Shown here: in pieces, positions 23,142 to 34,534 of the stretch
Numbering within the stretch: position 1 is the first letter of the stretch
Layout of the letters: the number at the start of each line of letters is the position of its first letter
Assembly (NCBI GenBank): GCA_021029095.1
Contig: JAJOHG010000016.1
Coordinates: forward strand, 248,001-312,000
Direction of reading: 5' to 3'
From: Phellopilus nigrolimitatus
Taxonomy: Eukaryota; Basidiomycota; Agaricomycetes; Hymenochaetales; Hymenochaetaceae
DNA: 64,000 nt
Notes under the pieces: model-generated
Told to the model about the DNA's origin: nothing
Databases searched by the model: none
Seen by the model: the letters and a program-made list of their open reading frames with translations, nothing else
Position numbers and translations under genes: made by a program

Positions 23142-25549
23142 TCAAAAAACCGGCGCATCCCTCAAAAACAACTTTGCCTCCTCCCGCTTCACCCACCGCA
23201 CCACAGCATTCGCCGCGCTCACTACCGTTGCCTTCGACAGCGAATGTGACATGCTGATGTACAGCTCGAAGGGCTGCGTTATCTGTTTTATTATTATTTA
23301 TCATTTTAGCAAGGAGGGAAGAGGGACGAGCAACGGAAAGGGACGAGGACGCACCCAGCCCATGACGCTCTCCCGCTCTGTGCGGATGTACTGCAACTTG
23401 AGCGTCTCGCGTTGCCCCGACTTGCCGTGGATCGCGTCGTGCAACGTCTGGTACAACGTTATCAACCTAATTCATTACATATTCCATTATTATCATTATT
23501 ATCATTATTGAGAAAAAAAGAGAGAAATAGGAGAGAAACGCACCGCCGTTGCGCCTCCCCGTCCGCGTACTCATCTCCCCACAGCGGGTGCGTCACCTGC
23601 ACGTGCGCGCGGCTCTTGTACACGAAGTGCCGTAGACCTGGCACGTCCAACGCGTGCACGCCATACTCGGTATGTCCCCGCCGCACCGCACGCTCGATCG
23701 CGGAGAGCGTGCCGGAAGACTCAAGGGCCTGCGTCGCGCTGGCGCACCACGCGCGGATTGCCTCGAACTCGCCCCCGCCCCCGCCGCTGACGCACACGAG
23801 CCCCAGGCCGGTCGGCGTCCCCGGGGACTCCGGGGGCGCAACGGGCTCGGGGCTCGCTGGCGTGTCCGCGGTCGGTGTCTCTGCAGAGTTTGCGTCTGCA
23901 GGCGCTTGAGCGGACGGGGGCGGAGAGGGCGCGAACTCGCCGTGCCGCGGAAAAGACACGTACGCGTGCAGGAACCCACTCGGGTTGAACTTCGGGAGGC
24001 ATACGGGGAGCCATGACGCGGGCGCCTCGACGATCGCAGGTGCATGGATCGTGTTCAGGAGGATGTGCAGATCTGGGTATTACATGGGGACTTCTTAGAG
24101 CCAGGATTTAACTAATTGGCATTATGCCTACCGGCGGGATGGACAGAGTGCTTCTTGGGCCTGACGAGCGTTACAACGCGCCCACGCGCAATGAGCATCA
24201 CGTAGAGAATGTCCTGCAGCCGTCGGCCATAAGTAAGGATGAAATCGATGCATGACAGATGGACTCACCTTCATCTTCGATGGAATGAGCGCCTCGCCCA
24301 CCTTCCGCCGGAGACTCGGGTCGAGTGGTAAACACAGAAGAGATGAAGTGCTCATCGCTAGGTCCGTCTGCATCCGCGTCAGCAGCATATGCAGGAAGGT
24401 CTCCGCGCCGCTAAGCAGCCGGCGCAGGTCGAAGTTGGCGCGCCGCTCGAAGATACGGCGCAGCTGCGCGCCGGACACGACGCTCAGGATCTGGAGGTGC
24501 AGGTATTCCAGGTGCGAACGGATCTTCCTGGGCAGAACGTGATATTTAGATCTTCCCCGATCCAGCTCGGCTTGGTTCGTCGGGAGACAGATCGGACGCA
24601 CGCACCACGCTCTCGGGCTCGCCCCAGTTGGAGGCACAGACGTAGTACAGCGGGCTCCGCAGCAGGAAGCAGATGCGCGTGCGCCCGGCGTTGATGCAGC
24701 GCAGCTTGTCGCCGTCGTCGAGGAAGACGGAAACGAGCGCCTGCATGAGCCCCATCGTCGACGCGAGTGCGTCCTGGTCGCCCGTCAGCGGGGAGGCGTC
24801 GGACACGAAAACGGGCTTCCCTGCGTCTGTCAGGACAAAGTACTGGCGGGGTGGCGCGGAGACTGGCAGGCTGTCTGAGTGCTGGACGCAAGACGGACGA
24901 GTAGAGATAACGCACCCGCTATATGCACGTCGAGGTCCTCCTCGTTGTCAGGCATGCGCTGCTTTCCTTTGGACTTTGGTGAGAGCGGCGGTTCTGCACT
25001 TAGGTCGCGGTTCTGCGTCAGAGTTCGTCGTAACTGGTTGCGGAGGGCGTGTCGGGACTCCTCGTCCCCTGTAGACTCTTCGGTCTGTCCTATTGCGCTC
25101 GTTACGCCCGACGTCGCTGGCCCTTCTTCCACATCTCCATTCTCAGTTCCCGCCTCAGTCTCCGTCTCCGTCTCCGTCCCCGCGTCGATTTCGCCATCAT
25201 TCATCAAGATGCCCTCTGCGCTGCTCATGCTCATGCTGCCCACGCCGACAACTGAGCTCGCTGCGCTATCGAGGTCCTGTGCAGCCAACTTCAGATGCGC
25301 CGGGATCGCAGTTGCGGTGAGCCGCTGCGGGCTGCCCGTCAGCGTCAGCGGGGACGGTGAAGCGCGGAGCGACGAGAATGAGGGCGCGGGGCGCAGGGTC
25401 GGCGGGAAGGGCGATCGGGCGCGACTCGAAGGTGAACGAGAAGGCACGCGTGACGGCGCTGAGGAGGAGAGGCGTGAGGGGGTTCCGCGGAGAGAAGGTG
25501 CGGATGATTTAGATGCGTCGGGCGACAGCGACGGCGAGCTGCTCGTCAT
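23142..25549 (-). CDS. MON1: Vacuolar fusion protein Mon1
   Basis: Seven exons: 25549-24916, 24874-24606, 24523-24269, 24213-24132, 24072-23544, 23466-23355 and 23282-23142, all phase-consistent, giving about 673 residues. The N-terminal 200 residues are Ser/Pro/acidic and disordered. The conserved core follows: QYFVLTDAGKPVFVSDA, LASTMGLMQALVSVF, INAGRTRICFLLRSPLYYVC, HLEYLHLQILSVVSGAQL, LIARGRVVTLVRPKKHSVHP, LPVCLPKFNPSGFLHAYVSF, LRHFVYKSRAHVQVT, and an end RWVKREEAKLFLRDAPVF typical of Mon1. Mon1 with Ccz1 forms the GEF that activates Rab7/Ypt7 on late endosomes and vacuoles. The linker SAETPTADTPASPEPVAPPE in exon 5 is an expansion. The first intron is only 41 nt, so that junction is the least certain. 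The downstream neighbour on the same strand is a decayed small gene region. Confidence 0.93.
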
Positions 25550-25832
25550 CGTCAGTGGCGATGTCGGCAATGTCGATGTCGGCAAGGCCGTTGATCGCCG
25601 CCATAATGTTCACGCGCACATCACGTGCTCACAACACGTCATACATAGTCAAAGGAAAAACTTTACATCTAAGCAGTAAACATTCTTGAGATACAGAAAC
25701 AAATTGTACAAATGAGTGTATTGCGTGGTCTTCGCGGAGGACCACGCTCAAATTAAAATCTACTAGCTAGCCCGTGCTCTCGAAGCAACGGTGCCACTGT
25801 TTACTCGAAGCTGAAGGTTTCGTATCTCTTCT

Positions 25833-28079
25833 TTACCATCCAAACATCCTGAGCAGAAAAAATAAAAATGCTTAGTTTCACACAGACCACAAAAATCCGA
25901 AATAAATGAAGACGCACTCTTCGTGCACCTCGACACCTCCGCAGGCGGACCTCAGCTCGCCGTCCACGCCGCGCGCAGTCACGCCCACCTGCTGCACAAG
26001 CCCGAGCGGGCCGCACACGCCCACCGCGACGCCCCTTGCATGCGGGAGCGCCGACGTCAGCTTCGCGATCGAGTCCATCGTGCGCGCGAGCGGCGGGCGC
26101 CCCGCGTACACATTGAGGCTCGGCGCGAGCGTCGCGAGGTGCGCGGCGAGGCGCTGGCCCGCGGCGGACTCCTTGCCCTCCGACTGTCACTGGTTGTGGA
26201 GACGTGCGCGAGCAGTAGACGGAGATCTTCAGTACGACCCCGGGAATCGGCGCGACGGCCTCGATGAGCGCCGCGAACGGTGGGGATGAGCGGGTTCAAG
26301 GCGGCTATTTTGGTAGGTCTTAGTCGATGATATGTTTGGCTAAGAAATAATATACGTACACTTGTCCGGTGTGGTCCAGACGATTTCGATGAACTTGATC
26401 GCGGACTTGCTGTTGCAGATGTCTTGCACGAGCTCTTCGACCGCACTCAGCGCAAAGGTGATTCCGCTTCCGCCAGCGACAAGTAGGGCGGCAGAGTAGC
26501 TCGCCATGACCATGTTACCAAGTCCCCCTACACACGTTCTTAGTAAAAGTCCACGACTTAATCTAAGGGAAAAGAACGCGTACCATACGGTCCCTCAACG
26601 ACCACCCGCAGCTCGCGCTGCGCACCGAAGCCGTCCTCCGCCGCGTACTCACCCGCAGTTGCCGCAGCGGCATACAGCTTGTTCGTCCAGCTGCCGGCCT
26701 TCTTGCACATGAGCACGAGTCCGCGGCCGTTGCTGGCGGTCGCGACGGTGAACGGATGCGCGATGCTCCAGCCGAACACGCCCATCTCGCCGGAGAACAC
26801 GCGCAGGCGCACGTGCTGCCGGCGCGCCAGCCAGTCGTGACGGTGGGGATCTCGACGCGCGTGAGCCCGAGCTCCTTGACGGCAGTGACCCGCGCGGAGG
26901 CAAAGCGCGTCTTCACGATTCTGAGGAGATGATCGAAGCCGTATATGATCAGGCCCACCGAGACGTATCGAATGCAAAAGGGCTCGTGGTAGCAAATCTA
27001 CGGACAGAGAGTTAGATTCATGCGAACCCGGAGTGTCGTACTTTAGTAAAGACAACTCACGCCGACTAAGAACAGGGCAAGCCCCGCGATATGCGACGCC
27101 AGGAAGAAGCCATATGCACGTTGGCGAATAAAACCAAGCGACGTAAAGTACAGCATTTGAAGCCCAAACAGGCCGATGAGGCCCCTATAAGCCAAAGGCG
27201 TTTGGATTTCCTGCAGGAGCTCTTTGGCCAAGGCCCACTTGTAGACTGTGCAGAGCCGTCAGATATTTGCTACTTTCATACATAAAATAACCGCTCACTG
27301 TATCCAAGAGCATGCAGATTTGCAGCACCAAACGTGACTATTCCAACCCAGCGGTGCAAGAAATTTAACTAAACATATTAAGCAAGATCAGGTCGACGAG
27401 CGTCAATCACGCAATCAATACATACCCTCTCGTATCCCATCCCAACTAGCATACCTACTAGATTGTTCTTCGTACCCAAAGCAATAGCGACAGGAACCTG
27501 CGAGACAGCGATCATACCGAGGCGTTTCGAGTTTGCAAGAGGGTTCCCGTCCATGAAGAACGTGACGAAGACGACCGCCGCGAGATATAGCGTCATTAAA
27601 GAGAGTTTGCCGATTGTCTTTCCCGGAGCGACAGAATATAAAAGGAGCGAAGAAATCGGGTTTAACATGGATGTGAGTGTGGGGACATGCGGTGGCGGGT
27701 CCAGACGACCGGCGTCCTTCGCAAGTTGCTCCTTGCTGCCACCATAGTAGTTATTGTGAGCCGCAAGTGTATGAGACTGGTCTGAGCCATCCTCCGCAAG
27801 AGTCGCGCTTGTATATTGGCGTTGGAGGTGAAGCTGCGAGGTCGGAGGCGACTGCGCGCGACCGCCTTTCAGAACCAGCCCCTTAGACCACCCCGAATGG
27901 CTACTGAACCGGGCGATTGTGCGAGGCAGCAAAACGAGGAAAAAGAAGCCGACTGCACAAAGGAGAGCAATGTCCAAGTAGTAGGCTAACATCGCATCTG
28001 GGGGTTTAGGAGCGGTGGCAGCGGCGGCGCTGGCGGCAGCCGCAGTGCTTTTAGCCATAGAGGGGGCGGCAGAGCTCAT
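25833..28079 (-). CDS. Ferric-chelate reductase (FRE family), with three frame breaks
   Basis: Seven exons are seen: 28079-27426, 27368-27299, 27245-27061, 26997-26584, 26527-26360, 26304-25918 and 25848-25833 (~631 residues if frames are repaired). The heme histidines lie in GYERLNFLHRWVG, ANLHALGY and SHIAGLALFLVGICYH. The FAD motif is HPFTVA, the NAD(P)H site is VAGGSGITFALS with CGPLGL, and the end HEEMFGW is typical of basidiomycete FREs. The enzyme moves electrons from cytosolic NADPH across the membrane to Fe(III). Exon 4 lacks one base near 26823-26828 (the phase at its end is right only if it is restored), and exon 6 needs shifts near 26275 and near 26180. All splice sites and phases are otherwise conserved, so this is either a recent pseudogene or base errors. 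The first ~50 residues include an Ala-rich stretch before the first membrane helix. Confidence 0.85.
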
Positions 28080-29776
28080 AACGAATAGAGTAGCGAAGAG
28101 AGACACGAATAAAGAATGTCGAAGACAGATACGTCCAGCGTTAGGAAGGGAAGAAAGGAACGTAGAGCTGGCCGACGTGTGGCGTTATAAAGCGAAAGGT
28201 GGCCTTGGCCTGCGTGGGTCGCTTTGTTACCGCACGTCAGGTTATAATGAAAGTTTTTATCGTTGTGCTCGTTTGTCTCCGAAAAGATTGAGTTGTTACC
28301 GAGAAGCACAAGACGTGCCTCATGCTAGGCGAAGATAAGCAAATACTTAACCCTAAAATCCTGGAAAGGTATGTCATTCGCACGATTGACCGCAGTCGGT
28401 CGGCCTCCAATGCAGTTCCTCCTTCTATTCTGCCTTTTCTTCACGCAGACTCAAGCAAGTTATAATCTCGTTGAGACGATGAATCTCTATTGATCTCAAC
28501 GAACAATGGAAGCCACTTATGATCAGTGACTTTGTTCAGTGGAATACAAATGATGCTTTGCGCACGTACACCTTGCACAATAGGAAGCTGTTCCTCGGCC
28601 GCCATACATGCTATAGACGGCATATGAAGACCGTGGAGAGTCGGCGGTAACCGTTTCTTCGGCACCATCGCTTCTGCTGCGGACTTCGCTTCCAAGCAAC
28701 GGGATTGATGCGGTAATGAGTACCGCATGTGTGGAACGCCGTCGAAGCACCCCATATGTGGAGACTTCAATCGTCCACTCCTGTGGTTGAAGATCCACAG
28801 CCGATGTGCCTGCCAATCCTCGCTTCGAGTTTCTCGTTCTATTCTACCTATGTTATTCCACTCGTTTTCGCTTGCATTTTCCGGCTGTCGACATGAACAG
28901 TAGTGTGGGCACCGAGTGGTCTTATTAACTCCGGATGGTTCCGATTTCAAAGTTCAAGAAGTACCCCATCCGTCTTCTGTCTTGGCCAAACGCAGTGCGC
29001 ACAGCGCGAGGTGCGGATTACCGTAGGTAACTACAAATTACCGGCTGCGGTCCAGGTTGCTCCGGAGTCGGAGTCATGACCGAATCAACGCATTGATCCA
29101 GTCACGGCGTTGTACCAAATCAGCGAGGTGCGGCGATCGCGAGGTGAAATGTCTCTCCGGTTTCGAGCAGATCTGCAGCGTCCGTTTCGCAGTTGACCTT
29201 TGAGACATGATAATAGAACAAAAACTTCCTATCAGATGCGAAAAAAGTACATATGAATCGGAGGAAAGATTGCGGGTCCGGAAGAAGGATGTTTTCCAGA
29301 TCGAAGGAAGAAAATGAAATAGAATATACTCGCCTATAAGCTTTCGCGAATGCTTCAGTGTAAATAGTGATCTACATCTGTAGCAGTAGAAGCCAAGTGC
29401 TGGCAAGTGCATGTCCAAGATGCGTTGATCCTCTATACTTATGGTCCACTGAGAGACCTGGAGAGTTGTATCAGTAGTAACATTTCCCGATGTCGGACGA
29501 CAAGTAAAATAGCTAGACTTTGATAGTCGTTAGTCTTGGAGTCCGAAATAGTTGTTATCCTTGGAGCTCGAGACAGACAGGGACCCTGTCTGTCTCGAGC
29601 TAGGGTACGGCTGCATGCCAACGGCCGAGGTTGGCACAAACAGCTAGCCTGTTGTCTTTATGGCGATGGCGGCTGCGGACGTACTGCGGATATGTAAGCG
29701 GGATTGCAAACCTTATAAAAGTGTACTCGGGGTTTCGAAGTCCGATCCAGCTCCGCGACGCGTTCGCCACCGCTGT
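28080..29776. other. Intergenic region without a supported gene
   Basis: The minus strand at 28441-28950 and the plus strand near 29.7-30.3 kb have open frames with no recognised domain. The only distinct structure is the perfect hairpin at 29565-29601. CTTATAAAAG at ~29713 is a candidate TATA box. Confidence 0.4.
29565..29601. repeat. Perfect 37-nt palindrome
   Basis: The left arm AGCTCGAGACAGACAGGG (29565-29582) and its exact reverse complement (29584-29601) are separated by a single A. An 18-bp perfect arm with a 1-nt loop is unlikely by chance and can form a cruciform or RNA hairpin. No T-run follows, so a terminator role is not suggested. Confidence 0.9.
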
Positions 29777-29981
29777 GATGTCCGCATCTCTTGCTGTTCG
29801 CGAATCAGCACTCTTTGCTCGATTGGCCCAGGACTTGCCCACTATTCTCTCGAGAATTAAGAACGCTAACATGTCTCACTATACTGAAACCGTGCTCATC
29901 TGTTCACAGAAACCGCAAGTGACAATCAAAACAAAATTTGTGACTCGAGTCTACGATGACCGCATCCCGCAATCATGCTGA
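29777..29981 (+). CDS. Possible small protein of unknown function
   Basis: The frame from ATG 29777 gives ~67 residues: MSASLAVRESALFARLAQ, then a short spacer, then MSHYTETVLICSQKPQ, IKTKFVTRVYDDRIPQSC and stop. CTTATAAAAG at 29712-29721 is ~60 nt upstream of the start, the same spacing as in the CaaX-type genes. KTKFVTRVYDD is loosely like the KFVTKYDCK segment of the small gene at 6282-6831. No domain is recognised; chance cannot be excluded. Confidence 0.2.
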
Positions 29982-30789
29982 CTATGGCATATCTCCTTCC
30001 CGCAATCTCGATGGCTCGCTCTTTGTGCACGGCATACGTGTTGTGTTGTATCGGCCTCCAACGTGGCGAACTTGTGCTTACAGGCGCGTTTGTCGCCTGG
30101 CTTATCCTTCACACGAAGATTCGCCATACCTCGTCTCCCCGCCGTTCATCGAAAGCACATGCCCGACACATGACGTCTTCTGTCCTTTTCTGTGTCTTGC
30201 ACTCCTGCCTTGGTTTCTGCTACTCTCTGTCTCTGTGAACGCCCATAACGATAGCAAGAAATACGAATATGTCCCCGTCATCGAAAGTGGTGAGTTCTAA
30301 GTAATTCCGTGGGATCTTTAAGCATTCAATTGATTATAGATCATGGCACGACGTATGTATGTACTGTTGTGGACTCACGTACTCTTCAAAGCTGCTAGTA
30401 ATGGAACTTCCAGCTACTTCTGTGTCGGTTGAGCGATGATTTAATTTAAAAAATTGCAAACAGTCACTAACTTCAAGACATAGCATCCAACACGGTGGTC
30501 AAGTAGAAATCACCGCCATCAACCAACAGTATCGTATCACTCCGTCATGCGTGTCATTCGCAAAAGTAGATACTGTTTTTGTCCAAGTTTCTGCGCGCCG
30601 TTTCTTAGTCTGGTTTGAGTGTCGGCGACCTCGCAAGAAAACGCACTCCACACTAATCTCGAAAATACTGCCTTCAGTGCAGAACGTCGCACTGGCCGCG
30701 ATTAGAACAGTGACGACGTCCGTGATCCTCTCGCCACTAGTACAGTGGTGATGACAATGTTGGGCTGTTTTGCTTGCATCCTTGGAGAA

Positions 30790-30953
30790 ATCATGACATG
30801 GCTACCGTTGTCTGGCTATGAGTTCATAGGCAGTGAGTATGCTGAATACGTCTGATCTCTGCATAACGTGTTGCCATGTGAGCTGCAAAGGACAATGGCA
30901 TTCTTGTGCATGACAAAGTAGTCTAGTGCAAAGTCTGCTGTGCCATCTATAAG
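30790..30953 (+). promoter_or_regulatory. Promoter of small CaaX gene A
   Basis: It contains the shared module CAGTGAGTATGCTGAATAC (~30831), a CTCTGCATAACGTGTTGCC block, a GTGCAAAGTCTGCTGTGCC block and a TATAAG box at 30948-30953, 59-64 nt before the ATG. The same order and spacing occur upstream of the genes at 33138 and 34973. Confidence 0.65.
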
Positions 30954-31011
30954 ACACTGGCACCTCAGGGCGCTGAAGGCAAAAGAAAGACCAGGGAAAA
31001 AAAGAAAGACA

Positions 31012-31461
31012 ATGGACCCGACAAGTGTATCAATAATGTCTGCGAATAGGGAAGCCTGTATCCGAGACGAGTTTGAAAAAGCCAAGAGAAGTAAGCTACA
31101 CTTTCACCAGTATCTGTCGTCCATAACTTTTGGTGCTCATCTATGCGACAGTTGAATATAAAAAAGGCCATACCATCACAGAGACTGTTTCCGGCGGGTT
31201 GTATACCGTGCGCTGTGAGAACTGCTATACCGTGCATGCTAAGTGTTGTGAACATGCTACTTTTCATAAATGACTACTTACATCGAGGACCATTTCTCTC
31301 TCTCCCTTCCTCCTCTAGGGAATAAGAGTGACCGGGAAAGGGAGTATGTCAAGGGAAAAAGTCTGGTCGGGCAGGAAGAGAAAGCTCAGGCAGAGTTCCT
31401 CGAGAAGGCCAAAGCTTTCAGAGACGTGACTACTGTCCGAAGCAGTTGCATAATTGTGTAG
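31012..31461 (+). CDS. Small protein A with C-terminal CaaX box
   Basis: Exons 31012-31090, 31152-31214 and 31319-31461 give 94 residues. Introns are 61 and 104 nt with GTAAGC/GACAG and GTGAGA/CTCTAG ends, both phase 1. The protein starts MDPTSVSIMSANREACIRDE, continues EFEKAKRIEYKKGHTITET, GGLYTVRWN, a charged helix with EEKAQAEFLEKAKAFRD, and ends VRSSCIIV. The last four residues fit a CaaX box, so prenylation (with V last, probably geranylgeranyl type) and membrane attachment are predicted. No signal peptide and no membrane span are visible. The paralogues are at 33138 and 34973. The unspliced sequence has an in-frame stop in intron 1, so the intron is needed. The family is not one I recognise. 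A mating-pheromone precursor is possible but unsupported. Confidence 0.6.
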
Positions 31462-32199
31462 ATCCAGAACGCGCGTTCCGATGTTACCTGCTTGAGCTTC
31501 ATGAAGTGACGAGCGCAAAGTTCTACACATCGCTGCCTGGTTATTTAAATATGTTTCATGAGATAGACAAAACATTATGTCTGCATTGATACGAGCCACA
31601 TAACCAAAACCGAGAAAAAAAATGCGAACAAACAAAATCCGTGAATTCCAACAGTTATAGAAATCACTCATTCTCATTTTCGAGTCTTAGTATTACTCGT
31701 CGAGTTGCGACTGAGAATTGGCGATGTACAGCTAGTCTACTATATGGAAAGCTTGGGGTATGAATCGGACTAGGGTCTGCACCGTAACATAGATTGCATA
31801 CGGCTGTGACCGTAATAAATGTACCGTATGTAAAAAGGTGTTCTATGGGGAGCTCAGTGGTGCAGGGGCTCGCCATAGTAAATGCTGCGCGTGCATAACC
31901 TGTGCGAGCAATTGGGTATACTCTGTGGCGGCACGGCGCTTTCCTTTTTCGATTTGGTGCTCGAGCGACATGGCGTCTGTAAGTGTTCCCGCCTTCCGCT
32001 GATTTGCGCGCGACGCACTTCATGCTAGGGCTCATATGTAGTTAACTGCCTTTCTCGGGGACGGGAACACTCCTTGCGCGAATTTTCTCGAGCGTGCCAT
32101 AATACGTGTACCGTACCGAAAACAACCACAATACAGACTGCAGTCCTCTCGCGTTTGCCAAAGTGTAGAAAGAATGGAGAAAGGGAGAAAATCACGCGC

Positions 32200-32454
32200 T
32201 CAAGGTGGCTCGCAAGTGGTCGGTCCTCGTGTCCCGAACGCAGACGCATTATAAGAGCACCCATTGGCGCCCACAGACTTCGATGAAGCTCGTCCCAACG
32301 TCTCTGAGCCGGCCTTCTTTAGATATTCTGCGATTCCAAAGAGTATTACAGTAAGTACAATCAGCTCACGCATGGCTGAGAGGGGTTCTTGAGTCGCGGT
32401 TGAATGCACAAGCGGTAGTAAAGGAGCGGCTCCAGCTGACACGGACCCTGCCAT
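32200..32454 (-). CDS. Possible small single-pass membrane protein
   Basis: A frame of 84 residues from ATG 32454, with one hydrophobic segment (ELIVLTVILFGIAEYL) after a 28-residue N-terminus and a polar C-terminus. It lies between small genes A and B on the opposite strand. There is no family match from memory and no splice support. It is kept as a low-confidence candidate because the hydrophobic segment is well formed. Confidence 0.25.
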   Translation of the reverse strand: MAGSVSAGAAPLLPLVHSTATQEPLSAMRELIVLTVILFGIAEYLKKAGSETLGRASSKSVGANGCSYNASAFGTRGPTTCEPP

Positions 32455-32694
32455 CTTTAACTGCTGGAAACACCATAAGAGTGTGTTAGTTAAATTTAAA
32501 GCATAAAGTGAGTATAATCTATGAGTACGAGCTGTTGATATGTAACACCAGTGCTGTTGAGGATGTCGGTCGAGAGCAAAGATGATGAGCCACATCTGGA
32601 GGCACCGTATGCCCATATAAGTAATATGGCTGGATTACAAATACGGCTCGTAAATCCTGAGACTGAGAGCCTCCCTTTTTATTAGCTGTATGCG

Positions 32695-33082
32695 CCTTCT
32701 CTGGTATGCCGAATACGCCGATTTCCGTGGATTCTCTTGCCACTAGTACAAAGGTGATGACGATGCCGGGCTGCTTTGCTTGTATCCTTGGAGAAATCAT
32801 TGTATGGCTAACAGGAGCTCCAAGGCGTTGAGTTATTCTGAATACATTCCGATCTCCGCAGAATCTGTCACCAAATGAGCTGCAAGTGCAATGGTGAGGA
32901 CAGCAACCTCGCAGCTGGGGTCTTGTTTACATCCTTGGGGAAATGGCGGAATGACTACCGACGTCTGCTCCATTGCTCAATACGTGCTGACCTCCGCAGA
33001 ATCTGTTGCCAGGTGAACTGCAAGATGGCAGTTTGCACGTAGCAAAATAGTCTAGCGCAAAGTCTTCTGTGCCATTTATAAG
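32695..33082 (+). promoter_or_regulatory. Promoter of small gene B
   Basis: This matches 34535-34917. It opens with TGTATGCGCCTTCTCTGG, then CGGGCTGCTTTGCTTG, two CCGCAGAATCTGT(C/T)(A/G)CC blocks (~32862 and ~32997), GCGCAAAGTCTTCTGTGCC and a TATAAG box at 33077-33082, 56-61 nt before the ATG. The doubled block suggests internal duplication of an upstream activating segment. Confidence 0.6.
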
Positions 33083-33137
33083 ACGCTGGCACGTCAGGAC
33101 GCTGAAGGAAGAGAAAGACCAGAAGAGAAAACAAACA

Positions 33138-33561
33138 ATGAGCCAGCCAACCGTATCAGTATTGCCTGCGGGTCAGAAGATCAAGCTCACTGACTATCAA
33201 GAAGCCGAGAGACGTAGCCACATTCCAAACGTTATCTCTTCATAGATTCTGATACTGATTAATACGACCCATTTTCCCAGTCATCAAGAAACACGGATCT
33301 CAAATCATAGAGGATCGTAGCGAACAAGGGATGTATAAAATGCGCAGTAAGTACCGCGAGTGTACCGGTTCCTATACCTGACTACTCACATCGAGGACCA
33401 CTCGGTCCATATTCCATCCAGTGGCCAAGCCCAAATATCGAGAGAACGTAGGTTGGGAAAAAGTTGAGGTCTCGTGGCCGGAGGGTCGTGAGGACAAAGC
33501 TCACAAACAGTTCTTAGACAAACTGAAAGCCTACGATAATCACTATAAACAGAATAAGTGA
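33138..33561 (+). CDS. Small protein B, paralogue without CaaX box
   Basis: Exons 33138-33213, 33281-33346 and 33422-33561 give 93 residues; both introns (67 and 75 nt) are phase 1 as in genes A and C. The protein begins MSQPTVSVLPAGQKIK, has YQEAER at the exon 1 end, IKKHGSQIIEDRSEQGMYKM as exon 2, and KVEVSWPEGREDKAHKQFLD in exon 3. It ends AYDNHYKQNK. At the place where A and C read SCIIV and RCIIA, B meets a TGA a few codons early and has no cysteine, so it is not predicted to be prenylated. The conserved core VEVSWP and DKA..QF.DK is shared with gene C. Function unknown. Confidence 0.55.
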
Positions 33562-34022
33562 TTACAACGTAATTACGTAGGACTAGAAACGCATTTGCAT
33601 GTTGCCTGCCTGAGCTCCACGAAGTGATGAGCATAGAACTTACTGCCTAGTTATTTAAGCATGTATAATGAAGGAGCAGAATCGCATCTTGTGTTTCCAT
33701 TTGTACGGTATGAGTAACATGAATTTCCTCTGATCATGGATCGTGCTGTCAAGCCGTGGGTCGCGACGCTTCTACATATTTTATTTTATTTTTCGGAGTC
33801 CATTTATGCGACTCCTTGCCCCTACTTTTACATGTAGTTCATTTGCATACGGCAACGTCGGATCACAAAGAAGAGAAGGGTAGAAGACAGATTTCTGGAT
33901 GGGGAGCGAAGCGTGAAATACACAGTAAAATACATTTCGCTTGCCTGAGTAAAGAAATGAGCGTGGGGTGTAATAATCATGTTTTGCGATCGTGAGGGAA
34001 GGCCTCTCCGAAGAGAGTAGGA

Positions 34023-34376
34023 TTACAACAGGATACACGGAAGTGAAAACACCCAGAAGAGTAAGAAGGGAGCACACTCTCGGAAGAATGAAAATGGTCC
34101 ACGGAATTTAGACATCATGCGCCACGCCTCCGCTTTCGATGAGCGCGGCCGCCCGGTATAACTGGGTCGGAAGGCGTGTGGATGCGCAATGGGTATACCG
34201 GGTCGGAGAGTCCGAACATGAGAAGCTCGCTGCTCGAGCTGGAGCGGGCCGACTAAGCCGGAGTCGCGGTTGTGGCTCGTCCCCGTCGTCTGCCCTCCCT
34301 CAGCAATGTTGGATCCAGCACCGGTTTCAAGGACTAGTGACGAGACGCACAGGACCCTTGACCGCCGGCGACCCAT
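34023..34376 (-). pseudogene. Truncated duplicate of the 3' end of the gene at 35988-36989
   Basis: The minus-strand frame reads SSLVLETGAGSNIAEGGQTT and NRDSGLVGPLQLEQ, matching SSLVLEPDAGFSIAERGETT and NRDSGLVDPLQLEL of the gene at 35988-36989. The copy contains only the last ~90 codons. There is no start and no upstream membrane segment, and the C-terminal frame has drifted. It was carried by the tandem duplication of the region. Confidence 0.75.
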
Positions 34377-34534
34377 TCAGCTCTCCTATGACGGCCAAGT
34401 TGTTATGATGCGGATATAGAACCATATATGTATGTATGGTACGTCCATAAGGCATGGAAACGATTCCGGTTCGGAGCCCTAGTCCGTCCTTGAAATTGTA
34501 TCCCGATCCATGACATCAATGCAGTGATTACTGG

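Larger units (their letters stand above)
32695..34350. repeat. Tandem duplication, first unit
   Basis: The unit holds the promoter, small gene B, its 3' flank (TAGTTATTTAAGCATGTATAATGAAGGAGCAG...) and the 3' end of a minus-strand gene. It matches 34535-36224 along its length; the 3' flank is the best-preserved part. Confidence 0.75.
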
